A stretch of 64,000 nucleotides of DNA from SCGC-AAA076-P13 sp963926355 (GCA_963926355.1 CAWUWW010000004.1:1-64000), one strand, 5' to 3'; positions 43,697 through 52,963 are shown, numbered from the stretch's first letter. Translations and numbers: made by a program. The notes: generated by a model not told the origin, from the sequence alone.

Positions 43697-44879
43697 TTAC
43701 ATAGCGATAGACATAACTGGCATCAAAAAAAAAGGGGTCTTAAGTGCTCAATCAGAAAGAGAAGCTAGAAAATTAATTAAAGACCTTAATTTAACTCCCA
43801 TATCTGTTCAAGAAACAAAGGGGAACCTTTCCTATCTTTCAAAGGTTAAAAATAAAGATATTGTAATAATGACTAGGCAGTTAGCAACCTTGCTAGAAGC
43901 AAATACATCTATTATGGATGCCATAAAAATAACCGCAGATCAGTCTAGTAACAAGAACTTAGTTCATATTCTCTACAATCTAAGAGAGGATATTATTCAA
44001 GGAAAGCGACTTGGACTATCTATGAAAAAGTATCCAGGAGTTTTTTCAGATACCTATACGTCTTTAGTTTCAGCGGGTGATTCATCTGGTAACTTGGATG
44101 TAATTTTTGATAAATTAGCAGACTACTTAGAGGAAAGTGCGTCTATAAGGCAGAAGGTTGTATCAGCCTTGGCATATCCATTTATCTTAATTGGTTTCTC
44201 AGTAATTGTTATTATAGCTCTTCTAGCTTTTGTTCTTCCTCAGGTCATTGGCCAGTTCATTAAAGCAGGCGCTGAACTTCCTTTCATTACAAAAGCTCTC
44301 CTAGCTCTTTCTAATAATATAATGATAATTATAGCTATTCTTTTATTTATATTTTTTGGTCTTTCTTATCTCTATAAGCAATTCATTAAAGACCCAGAAA
44401 AGCATATTATTGCTCACAGTAAAATTCTTTCATTGCCTCTTATGGGTAATTTTATTCTTACATCTGAAATAGAAAGATTTTCTAGTACTATGGCATTACT
44501 TCTTGAGTCAGGTACAAATCTAGATATTGCTCTAGAAGAGTCATCAAGAATATTTAATAACAGATATCTATCAAAGTTAATTCTAGATGCTAAAAGTGAT
44601 GTTATGGAAGGGAAGGACTTTATATACACTTTGAATCAAGCTAATATTTTTCCAGATATATTTATCCAGCTCATCTCAAGCGGCTATAAGTCTGGAAATC
44701 TAATAAAAATGTTCCATAAGGTATCTCATTTTTTAAAAAATGAAATTGAATCAAAACGATCTGTATTCTTGGCTCTTTTAGAGCCCTTGGTTATTGTTTT
44801 TATGGGTGGTTTTATTATGCTCATTGTTCTGGCTATACTTATACCTATAATGCAGATGAATACATTATCTTTAGGATAA
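43683..44879 (+). CDS. gspF: Type II secretion inner-membrane platform protein
   Basis: A 398-aa polytopic protein with two GspF domains. An upstream in-frame ATG at 43665 exists, but the start at 43683 (MSAYSYIAIDITGIKKKG) matches the family beginning YxYxAxDxxGxxxxG. Domain 1 contains MTRQLATLLEANTSIMDAI and domain 2 RFSSTMALLLESGTNLDIALE; the C-terminus ends in the helix VIVFMGGFIMLIVLAILIPIMQ. Three membrane helices expected. Confidence 0.95.
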   Translation: MSAYSYIAIDITGIKKKGVLSAQSEREARKLIKDLNLTPISVQETKGNLSYLSKVKNKDIVIMTRQLATLLEANTSIMDAIKITADQSSNKNLVHILYNLREDIIQGKRLGLSMKKYPGVFSDTYTSLVSAGDSSGNLDVIFDKLADYLEESASIRQKVVSALAYPFILIGFSVIVIIALLAFVLPQVIGQFIKAGAELPFITKALLALSNNIMIIIAILLFIFFGLSYLYKQFIKDPEKHIIAHSKILSLPLMGNFILTSEIERFSSTMALLLESGTNLDIALEESSRIFNNRYLSKLILDAKSDVMEGKDFIYTLNQANIFPDIFIQLISSGYKSGNLIKMFHKVSHFLKNEIESKRSVFLALLEPLVIVFMGGFIMLIVLAILIPIMQMNTLSLG

Positions 44880-44882
44880 ATT

Positions 44883-45311
44883 ATGAATAAATATAAGAAA
44901 GGTTTTACTCTAATAGAACTCATGGCGGTTTTAGTCATACTGGGCATACTAGCAACTATTGTTGTTGTTAATGTGGCGCCTGTATTCCAAAGAGCTAATT
45001 TAGAAAAAATAAAAGCAGACATGGCCCAGACAGGTAAAGCCTTAGAGATTTATAAATTTAATGAACTCTCCTACCCTTTAACTTCTGAGGGATTAGATGC
45101 TCTAATAACAGCTCATTCAGGACTAAAAAATCCTTTCTTATTCCCTGAAGATGGCTACATCTCTTCATTGCCGTTGGATCCTTGGGGTAGGGAATATATT
45201 TATGAATATCCCCCAAGAAAATCTAAAAAATTTGATTTATACACTCTTGGTGCCGATGGCATGGAGGGTGGATCAGGTGAGGACACAGATATTGGCAACT
45301 GGATGCAATAA
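44883..45311 (+). CDS. gspG: Type II secretion major pseudopilin
   Basis: A 142-aa pseudopilin; the prepilin leader MNKYKKG is cut before FTLIELMAVLVILGILAT, with Glu at +5 of the mature protein. The C-terminal part has the GspG signature LPLDPWGREYIYEYP and DLYTLGADG, including the calcium-site Asp region. Start follows gspF by 3 bp. Confidence 0.95.
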   Translation: MNKYKKGFTLIELMAVLVILGILATIVVVNVAPVFQRANLEKIKADMAQTGKALEIYKFNELSYPLTSEGLDALITAHSGLKNPFLFPEDGYISSLPLDPWGREYIYEYPPRKSKKFDLYTLGADGMEGGSGEDTDIGNWMQ

Positions 45312-45795
45312 ACCTTCAAAAGGATTTACTCTGATAGAGGTTCTGGTTGTTCTGGTAGTAATAGGTATTGCAACTTCTCTCGTGGTTTTAAATTTTAGTG
45401 CAGTTACTTCAACATCAAAACAGAGCGCATCATTTACCCAAACATTTAACCATCTCACAGAAGAGAGCATTATTACTGGAAATATTATTGGCTGGCATGC
45501 CAATAATAGAGATGACTTTTCTTATTATTTAGATATTAATAACAAGCTATCTAATAAATTAGATGACCCTCATCCATCTCACTGGAATGAACTCTCTAAT
45601 TACAGAAAAACATTTAAATCATTTGATGGTTCTTTTTTAGAGCTTGATGAAGACTCCCTGGACACGCCCTTATTAATATTTTATCCATCAGGAGAAAACT
45701 CTGGAGGAGTTATAAATATATATTTTAATGAATATGCGCAAGAAATTACAATAAACTCCAATGGAAAAGTCCAAATTGAAATTATTAGCTACTAA
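45292..45795 (+). CDS. gspH: Type II secretion minor pseudopilin H
   Basis: A 168-aa pseudopilin with leader ending KPSKG before FTLIEVLVVLVVIGIAT. The frame is open far upstream inside gspG, but the closest sensible start is TTG at 45292, preceded by GAGGA 9 bp upstream, giving an 11-residue leader; GTG 45277 and ATG 45256 are alternatives with longer leaders. The C-terminal domain is divergent, as usual in GspH. Overlaps gspG by 20 bp and gspI by 35 bp. Confidence 0.8.
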   Translation: MATGCNKPSKGFTLIEVLVVLVVIGIATSLVVLNFSAVTSTSKQSASFTQTFNHLTEESIITGNIIGWHANNRDDFSYYLDINNKLSNKLDDPHPSHWNELSNYRKTFKSFDGSFLELDEDSLDTPLLIFYPSGENSGGVINIYFNEYAQEITINSNGKVQIEIISY

Positions 45796-46150
45796 AAATA
45801 AAGGCTTTAGCCTTATAGAGGTTGTTGTTGCCCTTGTTATTTTAAGTACATCTGTTGTGGCTATATACAATCTAATTCTATCTACAAGTGGGTCTATTTA
45901 TAAGCTTGAGGATCACTATCTCTCTAAAGAAGTGGCTAACAATAGAATTGCTCTTATTCACACCTTAGAAAAGCCTAACCAGCCAGGCTTGAGGAGTGGC
46001 TCTATGGATATGGGAGGAAAGACATGGATATGGGAAGAGTCTTTCAATGATGGTATTACAAAAGATTTTCTAGAGTATCAAATTCTTATTAAAGCTAAAG
46101 ACTCCAAGGACTATGTATATAAAATTAATGGATACATAGTAAATGAATAA
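45761..46150 (+). CDS. gspI: Type II secretion minor pseudopilin I
   Basis: A 129-aa pseudopilin. Leader ends ATKNKG before FSLIEVVVALVILSTSVVAI, and the body carries the GspI pattern LSKEVANNRIAL and a short beta-domain with WIWEES. It belongs to the tip complex with GspH, J and K. Overlaps both neighbours. Confidence 0.9.
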   Translation: MEKSKLKLLATKNKGFSLIEVVVALVILSTSVVAIYNLILSTSGSIYKLEDHYLSKEVANNRIALIHTLEKPNQPGLRSGSMDMGGKTWIWEESFNDGITKDFLEYQILIKAKDSKDYVYKINGYIVNE

Positions 46151-46739
46151 AAAGGGGTTCACTATTATTGAAGTTTTAGTCTCACTGATTATTCTTTCAA
46201 TTATTGCAGTTATTTCTTCGAACATACTTCAGTCCTCTTTGGATACTGAGAGGAATACCACCAAACATCTCAACTCTATAAAGGAGCTAAACCTTTCCTC
46301 AAGTATATTAAGAAGAGATATAAGGCAGATAGTTAATATTCCATCCAGAGATTTCTTTGGAAATACTCTCTACGGTACATTTATTTCATACGAAAACTCT
46401 GAAGCAATAATGTTTAATACAAGAGTTAAGTCTCTTTCAAATGAAGTCTCCCCAATTAAAAGAGTCGAATATATTTTAGAAAAAGATGTGCTATTTAGAA
46501 GACAATATTACTCATCAAACCCTTACGATCAAAATGATTATGTCGAATCTGTAATGCTTGAGAGCCTTGAGAATCTAAATTTTACCTTTATGTATGAAAA
46601 TAAATGGTATAGCTCTTGGCCTGTCAGTTCTATAACGGCAAGAAAGATTCCAACTTTAATAAAACTAGAGTTCTTAATTAACAATAGAGTGTATTCATGG
46701 CTAGTTGAACCAAATATTTCATATGCAAACCAAGACTAA
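46143..46739 (+). CDS. gspJ: Type II secretion minor pseudopilin J
   Basis: A 198-aa pseudopilin with a very short leader MNKKG before FTIIEVLVSLIILSIIAVIS. The body includes LNLSSSILRRDIRQIVN, matching the GspJ helix with DxRQ, and a terminal beta-region (YSWLVEP). Starts within the last codons of gspI. Confidence 0.9.
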   Translation: MNKKGFTIIEVLVSLIILSIIAVISSNILQSSLDTERNTTKHLNSIKELNLSSSILRRDIRQIVNIPSRDFFGNTLYGTFISYENSEAIMFNTRVKSLSNEVSPIKRVEYILEKDVLFRRQYYSSNPYDQNDYVESVMLESLENLNFTFMYENKWYSSWPVSSITARKIPTLIKLEFLINNRVYSWLVEPNISYANQD

Positions 46740-47691
46740 AGGCGTTGTCCTAATATCAGTCTTATTGATTGTTCTTTTACTTTCATCTGTTGCTGTAATA
46801 ATGGGAAATAATTATTTAATTTCTTTGAAAAGAGCCTCTTATCTAGAGTTTCAAACAAATTCATTGAACTTTTTCAGAAATATTGAATCATTAGCTCTTA
46901 AGAAAATAAATCAAGAGCTGAGATTTAATAGTAATTTTCATAATAAACAGAATTCACTATTCCTAAATAATTTTACTTTTGAGACTGATAAGGGAAGGAT
47001 TTTTGGTCAGATAGTTGATAGATCAAGTTGCTTTAATGTTAATGCTATGGTGCTAAAGACAGAATCTAATTTTGTTCCAAATAAAAAATCAATCCTAGCT
47101 TTTCGGAGGCTTATGGAGCTCAGGGAAATTGATAATAGCTTAGTTGATGAGGCAATAGATCAAATAATAGACTGGATTGATCTTGACTCAGACCCAAGAG
47201 CATACGGTTTAGAAGATTATTATTATTCCGGACCTCTCAATACACCTAAAGAATATTCTGGAAAGAGATTATTTTATTCAGTTGAAGAGTTAAAAAGCCT
47301 CCCAGCAATAAGGGCGATAGGCTGGAATATCTTTAATGATGATTTTTGCGCAATTCCTGAAAGTAAAGATTTTACACTTAATATTAATACCTTAAATTTA
47401 GAAGATTCATACCTGCTTGCTTCGTTATTTACCGACCTTCAACTCAGCGATGCAGAATATATCATCATGAATATTCCAGAGGAGGGTGTTAGGAGTCAGG
47501 TTGAGTTATCAAAGTTATTCCCTTCCTATGAGCTTGGCCCAGCAAACGGAGTAATAAATTATTCTTCCAAGTCATTTAATTTAATTACATCCATCAGCTA
47601 CGAAGATTTTAACTCAGAGTCAATTAGTAAAATCTATTACGGTAATAATAAGAATAGCTATATTATTTCAAGAATTTATAATGGTATTTAA
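46723..47691 (+). CDS. gspK: Type II secretion minor pseudopilin K
   Basis: A 322-aa pseudopilin placed at the tip of the pseudopilus. ATG 46723 (MQTKTKG before VVLISVLLIVLLL) is preferred over 46705 because it gives a normal leader; the +5 Glu is absent, as expected for GspK. The large domain has VDEAIDQIIDWIDLDSDP, FYSVEELKSLPAI and FTLNINTLN, typical GspK elements. Overlaps gspJ by 17 bp. Confidence 0.9.
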   Translation: MQTKTKGVVLISVLLIVLLLSSVAVIMGNNYLISLKRASYLEFQTNSLNFFRNIESLALKKINQELRFNSNFHNKQNSLFLNNFTFETDKGRIFGQIVDRSSCFNVNAMVLKTESNFVPNKKSILAFRRLMELREIDNSLVDEAIDQIIDWIDLDSDPRAYGLEDYYYSGPLNTPKEYSGKRLFYSVEELKSLPAIRAIGWNIFNDDFCAIPESKDFTLNINTLNLEDSYLLASLFTDLQLSDAEYIIMNIPEEGVRSQVELSKLFPSYELGPANGVINYSSKSFNLITSISYEDFNSESISKIYYGNNKNSYIISRIYNGI

Positions 47692-48834
47692 ATGAGCTTA
47701 TATATTGCACACCCTTTAGATGATTTTATGGAATTAATTAACCTTTATACTTTTGATGAAGGTAGGGAGTTTGTTCGCTCTATTAAGGATGTTAGCGAAA
47801 TCGGAGTTCTTGATGATGAGGATAAATTAATTTTTTTAATACCTTCAAGCTTGATAACATCTTATATATTTATTCAAAATAAAGAACTGTCTACTCAAGT
47901 TAATCTAGCAAATTTTATATCTGAAATAGACTCAAAAATTGTTGGTCAGGTTTCTGATAATGAGTACCTATTCCATGAAGACAATGCTTTTGCTATAAAT
48001 AAAAAAACTTTATTAGATATCAATACTTCTTTAAGTAGTTTAAATGGATCTATTTATCTAGTTCCAGAGTATTCTGTAAGCCACATAAGAGATATAGATA
48101 TCATTTCGCAGATTGGTTTAAAGTATTTATTCTCTTATTCAGATGGAACTGGTTTTGGGGTAGAAGAAGATTTTTTAAACCAGTATTTAGATATTATTAC
48201 TAATAATAAGCCTGACTTTCATCCAACAGTTAGTAGTTTGAATGATGATTTAAATAAGAGGTTTGAAATATCTAGCTCTCCTTTTTCTTTTTTAAAGCTA
48301 TCAGAGTCTGATCTAATGCAACTCCCTAATTTTTTTAAATTAAAAATATCACTTAATTTGCTTATAAAGAAGCTTTCCTTTTCAAGATCTCAAATTATAG
48401 TATGCGCCATTTCATTGATTATTTTGATCTCAGCTCCCAATTTCCTAATATATCAAAATGAGAAAAACGCAAAAGTTTATAGCTCAGCCACCTTTGATAT
48501 ATTTAAAACGATTAATAAAGATATTAAAAAAGTTGTTTCACCTAAATCTCAAATTGATCAATTATTAAAAGATATTCCAGATAACCTCAATACAAAAACA
48601 AAACTTCCAAACTTAGACCTTTTCTACAATTTAGGCTCAAAATACCTTTCAAGGTCTTCTATTGATATTAATAGATCTATTGCCACCATAACCATAGAGT
48701 CAATGCCAGAGTTGCAGTATAGGTTGATTCAAGGCGCATCATCTAAATTTGGGATAACAATAGTAAACTCCGATGTTGATTTTCAAAATGGTTTTGTAGA
48801 TGGCGAAATACTCTTGAGGTTTGATAATGAATAA
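47692..48834 (+). CDS. gspL: Type II secretion system protein L
   Basis: A 380-aa bitopic protein: an actin-like cytoplasmic domain that docks GspE, one helix (about 236-255, SQIIVCAISLIILISAPNFL) and a periplasmic ferredoxin-like domain. Sequence conservation is low as is usual for GspL; the assignment uses position between gspK and gspM, length and topology. Start directly follows the gspK stop. Confidence 0.82.
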   Translation: MSLYIAHPLDDFMELINLYTFDEGREFVRSIKDVSEIGVLDDEDKLIFLIPSSLITSYIFIQNKELSTQVNLANFISEIDSKIVGQVSDNEYLFHEDNAFAINKKTLLDINTSLSSLNGSIYLVPEYSVSHIRDIDIISQIGLKYLFSYSDGTGFGVEEDFLNQYLDIITNNKPDFHPTVSSLNDDLNKRFEISSSPFSFLKLSESDLMQLPNFFKLKISLNLLIKKLSFSRSQIIVCAISLIILISAPNFLIYQNEKNAKVYSSATFDIFKTINKDIKKVVSPKSQIDQLLKDIPDNLNTKTKLPNLDLFYNLGSKYLSRSSIDINRSIATITIESMPELQYRLIQGASSKFGITIVNSDVDFQNGFVDGEILLRFDNE

Positions 48835-49273
48835 TTTCCTCACTAATCTTGAGACTCGTGAAAGAAGGCTTATATTCATTGCTCTTGGGCTTATTTTATC
48901 CATGTCAATTATTTTTGGAATTAACTCTTTTTTAAACAAATACTCAACCTCTGTTAAAAACCTTAATAAAGCAAAGTCTAATTATGAATACGTTCATTTA
49001 AAAGCTCTTGCCTTAGAGCGCCCGACAATTTTTGGGTATATTACAAATGAAAGCCTTGAAACCCTTCTTAAAAAGAAAAATTTATTATCTGCTATTTCAA
49101 ATATTGATATTTCAAATGATGATTCGTTAGTGACTATTAAATTCAATACGACTAATTTAAAAGACGCTGTTAGCTTTTCTGAAGATATTGCCAACAACAA
49201 TAGTATGAAACTTGGTAAAATTATTTACACTCAGTCCCAAGATAAAATAGAATTCGAACTTATATTAAATTAG
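48827..49273 (+). CDS. gspM: Type II secretion system protein M
   Basis: A 148-aa protein with an N-terminal cytoplasmic LETRERRLI segment, one membrane helix and a periplasmic ferredoxin-like domain, as in GspM. ATG 48827 overlaps the gspL stop; 48821 is an alternative adding two residues. It is the last gsp gene; gspN and gspO are not adjacent. Its TAG stop interlocks with the TAA of the convergent ppx gene (49270-49273). Confidence 0.82.
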   Translation: MNNFLTNLETRERRLIFIALGLILSMSIIFGINSFLNKYSTSVKNLNKAKSNYEYVHLKALALERPTIFGYITNESLETLLKKKNLLSAISNIDISNDDSLVTIKFNTTNLKDAVSFSEDIANNNSMKLGKIIYTQSQDKIEFELILN

Positions 49274-50130
49274 TTTTTATATATTGAAATTTTCTTAGAG
49301 TAGAGTTCGTGAAATGTCTTAACTGCAATTGAGTCTGAAATACCCCATTTGGTAGCTTTAATATTTTTTATACCAAGGCCTGCAATAATTTTAAGATATA
49401 TCTTTAGAGCATGATCTATAACATCAGCTCTGTCATTTTCTAGTTTGTAGTTCAAAATTTTATCGTCTAGGCTCAGGCTGCTTAGATCAGATGATTTTTG
49501 AATAAAGTCTAAATTACTCATTTTTTTAGAATCATGGATATTTAAAAATGATCTAATACTTCCCCCGAGCCCAACAAGATTACTAATTTTAGATTGTTTT
49601 TTAAGCCACTCTTCTAGTCTTTTCCATTCTTTAGCATCCTCTTTTCCAAGCATTCCTCTAATAGCTCCAAGTTGAAATGATTGAATTATATGTTTACCGT
49701 CTTGATGGATATATAACTCTGTACTGCCACCACCAACATCAACATAGGCTTTATTTGATCCAGACTGGGCTTTTGGGTGAAATCTTATAAGCTTTGCTTC
49801 CTCAAGACCTGAAATAATCCTGATGGGGTGCTCTATTTTATTTTCAATATACCTTCTTGCTTTTTCAGAATTCTGAGTATCCCTAAATGCGCTAGTAGCG
49901 ACTATTTCATACATTTTTATTTTATTTGAGGCGAAGTTTTTTTGATATTTTTTTAATGTTTTTGTAAGTTCATCAAGCTTCTTGTTTGACAGAAATCCAT
50001 TATTAAAAACTTCCGTTCCTAGTCTTATAGGCGATCTAATTCCTTCTAAAAAATCTATAGAAGTAGGGGTTGTTTCAAAAACTTTTGATTTGACAGCATT
50101 TGTGCCTATATCAATAGATGCTATCTTCAT
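49270..50130 (-). CDS. ppx: Ppx/GppA family exopolyphosphatase, single-lobe-pair form
   Basis: A 286-aa member of the Ppx/GppA phosphatase family, hydrolysing polyphosphate ends or pppGpp. ASKHA landmarks: SIDIGTNAVKSKVFE (phosphate 1), VATSAFRDTQN, IISGLEEAKLI (catalytic Glu) and VDVGGGSTELYI (phosphate 2). It lacks the C-terminal HD-like domain of E. coli Ppx (513 aa), so it is a short form. It overlaps ppk2 by 4 bp, strongly suggesting a polyphosphate role. Confidence 0.88.
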   Translation of the reverse strand: MKIASIDIGTNAVKSKVFETTPTSIDFLEGIRSPIRLGTEVFNNGFLSNKKLDELTKTLKKYQKNFASNKIKMYEIVATSAFRDTQNSEKARRYIENKIEHPIRIISGLEEAKLIRFHPKAQSGSNKAYVDVGGGSTELYIHQDGKHIIQSFQLGAIRGMLGKEDAKEWKRLEEWLKKQSKISNLVGLGGSIRSFLNIHDSKKMSNLDFIQKSSDLSSLSLDDKILNYKLENDRADVIDHALKIYLKIIAGLGIKNIKATKWGISDSIAVKTFHELYSKKISIYKN

Positions 50131-50963
50131 ATGTCGTCGCTATATTTAGTAATAATCATAAATTGTTCGTAGGATAGGTTATCAAATTTAACACCCTCTA
50201 TGGTGGCCCCATAGTTAGATAATCCATGCGACCATTTAGCAGGCTTAAGAATTTTTTTATTTTCGTATTCAGTTTTGTTTAGTAAGTATCTTAAAGCTGC
50301 TAATCTTCCTATCATTTTATTATCGGAGTTTATTGAAACCCAAGGAGATTTATCAGATGCTGTTTTATCAAACATTTGCTTTTTATAAAGAGTAAAAGCA
50401 TCCCATTTAGTAACAATTTTTTCATCATTTTCTGATAACTTCCAATACTTAAGTTGAGAATTTTTTCTAGCTTTCATTCTTCTTGTTTGCTGATCCCTAG
50501 ATAGCGAAAAGTAAAATTTAGTCATCTCTACACCTTCGTCTATATGTGCATCTTCCCAACCAGTGACTCTTTTCATAAATGTTCTGTACTGGTTTTCAGT
50601 ACAATAGCCCATTATAGGTTCGGTTATAGCTCTGGTGTACCAGGACCTATCTAAGAATGATATCTCGCCAACATTTGGGAGTACTTTAGCCCACCTTTGA
50701 AACCAATGAGATGATTCCCACTTTGAAGGTATACCTAATTGAACGTATTTGAAGTTATTAGGCCTAAGATATTCTGAAAAGAACTTAATTGCTGAACTTT
50801 TTCCAGCTGTATCTCGTCCCTCAAAAACAATACAAATTCTTCTATTATTTTTTATAACATCTTCCTGGAGTTTTAATAACTCTATCTGTAAGCGTCTTTT
50901 TTCCAACGCATAGGCTTTAGCATCAAGTCTTTTATATTCAGTTTGGTCTAATGCAATTAACAT
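50127..50963 (-). CDS. ppk2: Polyphosphate kinase 2
   Basis: A 278-aa PPK2-family kinase that transfers phosphate between polyphosphate and nucleotides. Walker A FEGRDTAGKSSAIKFF, lid and substrate motifs GIPSKWESSHWFQRW, Walker B ISFLDRSWYTRA, and SRDQQTRRMKAR. Size and single domain fit class I PPK2 (about 280-300 aa). The ATGA overlap couples it with ppx. Divergent from the PiT gene with a 125-bp spacer containing a Pho box oriented toward pit. Confidence 0.9.
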   Translation of the reverse strand: MLIALDQTEYKRLDAKAYALEKRRLQIELLKLQEDVIKNNRRICIVFEGRDTAGKSSAIKFFSEYLRPNNFKYVQLGIPSKWESSHWFQRWAKVLPNVGEISFLDRSWYTRAITEPIMGYCTENQYRTFMKRVTGWEDAHIDEGVEMTKFYFSLSRDQQTRRMKARKNSQLKYWKLSENDEKIVTKWDAFTLYKKQMFDKTASDKSPWVSINSDNKMIGRLAALRYLLNKTEYENKKILKPAKWSHGLSNYGATIEGVKFDNLSYEQFMIITKYSDDI

Positions 50964-51022
50964 AAAGTATTTATATCAGAGTTTGTTTTAATAAAGTGCT
51001 AATTCACTTAAAAGTATGAGTA

Positions 51023-51056
51023 TCTTCACATAAATGTCACAAGATGAAGTTCTAAT
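51023..51056 (+). promoter_or_regulatory. PhoB box and -10 of the pit gene
   Basis: TCTTCAC-ATAA-ATGTCAC at 51023-51040 (7-4-7 direct repeat), then exactly 10 bp and TCTAAT (51051-51056), a 5/6 match to TATAAT. This is the same layout as E. coli phoA. The start codon is at 51089. The first half-site is imperfect. Confidence 0.72.
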
Positions 51057-51088
51057 TTGTATATATAAACTATATACCTTAATTAATT

Positions 51089-52336
51089 ATGGAAACTTTA
51101 TTTCTTGACCCAACTTTAATTCTTATTATAGCAGCATTTGCAGGCTTTTTTATGGCATTTGGAATAGGTGCCAATGACGTAGCCAATGCAATGGGAACCT
51201 CGGTTGGTAGTAAGGCAATTACCCTAAAACAAGCAATATTCATTGCAGCGATATTTGAGTTTCTTGGAGCCTACTTAGCTGGTGGAGAGGTTACCAATAC
51301 TATTAGGAAAGGTATTGTTGACCCAGGTCTTTATGCAGACAATCAAGATATATTTATTATTGGCATGCTATCTGCGCTTCTAGCAGCTGGTACTTGGTTA
51401 TTCATAGCTAGCAATAAAGGGTGGCCTGTTTCAACAACACATTCTATTGTAGGTGCTATAGTTGGATTTGTTATCATTTCAATGGGTTTTCAGGCAGTTT
51501 CCTGGGGCAAGGTTGGAATTATTGCAGCTAGTTGGGTTGTTTCGCCAGCTATCTCCGGGACCATGGCTTTCTTTATATTCTTAAGTGCAAAAAAATTAAT
51601 CCTTGATAGAAGAGATCCAGCTCAAGCTGCTGTTTCATTAATTCCTATGTATAGCTTTTTTGTAGCAATAATCATCGGTCTGGTTACAGCAAGAAAAGGC
51701 TTAAAACATGTTGGCTTGCCTTTATCTGATAGTGAGATTCTTATTGCTACCGGAGTTTTTGGTATTCTAGTAGCTATCCTTACATCAGTATTATTAAATA
51801 TTAATAAAGAGAAAATAAGAGAACATGGTGTGGAATCAGCATTTGCAATACTTATGCTGGTTACCGCTTCAGCTATGGCTTTTGCTCATGGCTCAAATGA
51901 CGTCGCTAATGCTATTGGACCTGTATCTGCAATTATTAGCGTCGCTACAGAAGGCGAGATTGGCTCTAAGGCTACAGTTAGTCCATGGGTGCTATTATTA
52001 GGTGGAATAGGGATAGTCTTCGGTTTGGCAATGCTGGGCGGAAGGGTAATTAAAACAGTTGGAAGTAAAATTACACAGTTAACTCCAAGTTTAGGTTTTT
52101 CTGCTGAAATGGCTGCCGCAACTACTGTTGTTGCTGCTACATATATAGGCTTTCCAATTTCTACAACCCACACCCTAGTTGGAGCTGTTATTGGAGTTGG
52201 CTTGGCTAAAGGTGTAGAGCATCTTGATCTAAAATCAATTGGAAGAATTGTATTGTCTTGGGTGGTAACAATACCAGCTGGAGCAACGTTCACTATCTTG
52301 TTCTACGTCTTGCTTAGATTTGTATTTGGGGTTTAG
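51089..52336 (+). CDS. pit: PiT-family inorganic phosphate permease
   Basis: A 415-aa inner-membrane permease with the duplicated PiT signature: GIGANDVANAMGTSVGSKAIT near the N-terminus and AHGSNDVANAIGPVSAI in the second half. Further family blocks are GWPVSTTHSIVGAIVG and GFPISTTHTLVGAVIG. About ten helices. Proton- or sodium-coupled phosphate uptake is expected. A PhoB-type promoter upstream indicates induction by phosphate limitation, unusual for a Pit carrier in E. coli terms. No Shine-Dalgarno is obvious (TTAATTAATTATG). Confidence 0.93.
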   Translation: METLFLDPTLILIIAAFAGFFMAFGIGANDVANAMGTSVGSKAITLKQAIFIAAIFEFLGAYLAGGEVTNTIRKGIVDPGLYADNQDIFIIGMLSALLAAGTWLFIASNKGWPVSTTHSIVGAIVGFVIISMGFQAVSWGKVGIIAASWVVSPAISGTMAFFIFLSAKKLILDRRDPAQAAVSLIPMYSFFVAIIIGLVTARKGLKHVGLPLSDSEILIATGVFGILVAILTSVLLNINKEKIREHGVESAFAILMLVTASAMAFAHGSNDVANAIGPVSAIISVATEGEIGSKATVSPWVLLLGGIGIVFGLAMLGGRVIKTVGSKITQLTPSLGFSAEMAAATTVVAATYIGFPISTTHTLVGAVIGVGLAKGVEHLDLKSIGRIVLSWVVTIPAGATFTILFYVLLRFVFGV

Positions 52337-52342
52337 GAGCTA

Positions 52343-52939
52343 CTAGGAACTTTGGTTTATCCAATTTAATAGATACGCATGAGCAGCTCTGTGAGCCTCA
52401 ATTTTTCCAACTTCGTTTAGCTCCCCGCTCTCCTTGGCATTTAAAGCAAGAATAGAGAGTATTATCTGAGTGAACACCCTAAAGACACCATCCCTATTAA
52501 ACATTTCCGGAAGATTGATGTTTGACTCAACAAGTGATTGAATTTGACGAGAGAGCTGATGTAAGGAGTTTGAGGGTACCGGTGTTACCAAGCTATTTGA
52601 TAGTATAAGTATTTGGGCGCCCTTAGATCTTTGAAAAAAATTATAAAGAATTTCAACACACTTCATAACAACGACAGATGACTGGTCTGTTGAAATATTA
52701 TTAGAACTATCTATAAATTCACCAAGGCAATCATCAAGATATCGAGAAATCATCATAGCCTTTAGCGAATCAGGGGTAGGAAAAAACTTATAAGTTGATG
52801 TTCTCTTTAGGCCTGAATATTTAGCAATATTCGCTACCGTTATGGCCTCCACACCATGCTCTAACAATATTTCGTTAGCTGTATTGATGATAGTATTAAT
52901 TCTCTCTCTGCTGCGGTTTTGTTTTGCTAAGTGCTCCAT
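52343..52939 (-). CDS. TetR family transcriptional regulator
   Basis: A 198-aa regulator. The N-terminal HTH is clear: RINTIINTANEILLEHGVEAITVANIAKYSGLKRTSTYKFFPTPDSL. The ligand domain is not assignable. It is convergent with pit (6-bp gap) and shares its direction with the porin gene upstream. An imperfect 14-bp palindrome just ahead of the start could be its own operator. Confidence 0.88.
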   Translation of the reverse strand: MEHLAKQNRSRERINTIINTANEILLEHGVEAITVANIAKYSGLKRTSTYKFFPTPDSLKAMMISRYLDDCLGEFIDSSNNISTDQSSVVVMKCVEILYNFFQRSKGAQILILSNSLVTPVPSNSLHQLSRQIQSLVESNINLPEMFNRDGVFRVFTQIILSILALNAKESGELNEVGKIEAHRAAHAYLLNWINQSS

Positions 52940-52949
52940 GTATTAATTA

Positions 52950-52963
52950 TGGACAAATGTTCA
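52950..52963 (-). promoter_or_regulatory. Candidate TetR-type operator
   Basis: Inverted repeat TGGACA-AA-TGTTCA (one mismatched pair) 11 bp before the tetR start codon, at the position expected for autorepression. Assigned only by location and symmetry. Confidence 0.35.

Noticed and set aside
51886..52293. 135-codon open frame antisense to pit
   Set aside because: It lies wholly within a well-supported permease gene, has low-complexity Pro/Thr composition typical of a complementary frame, and lacks any motif or ribosome binding site.
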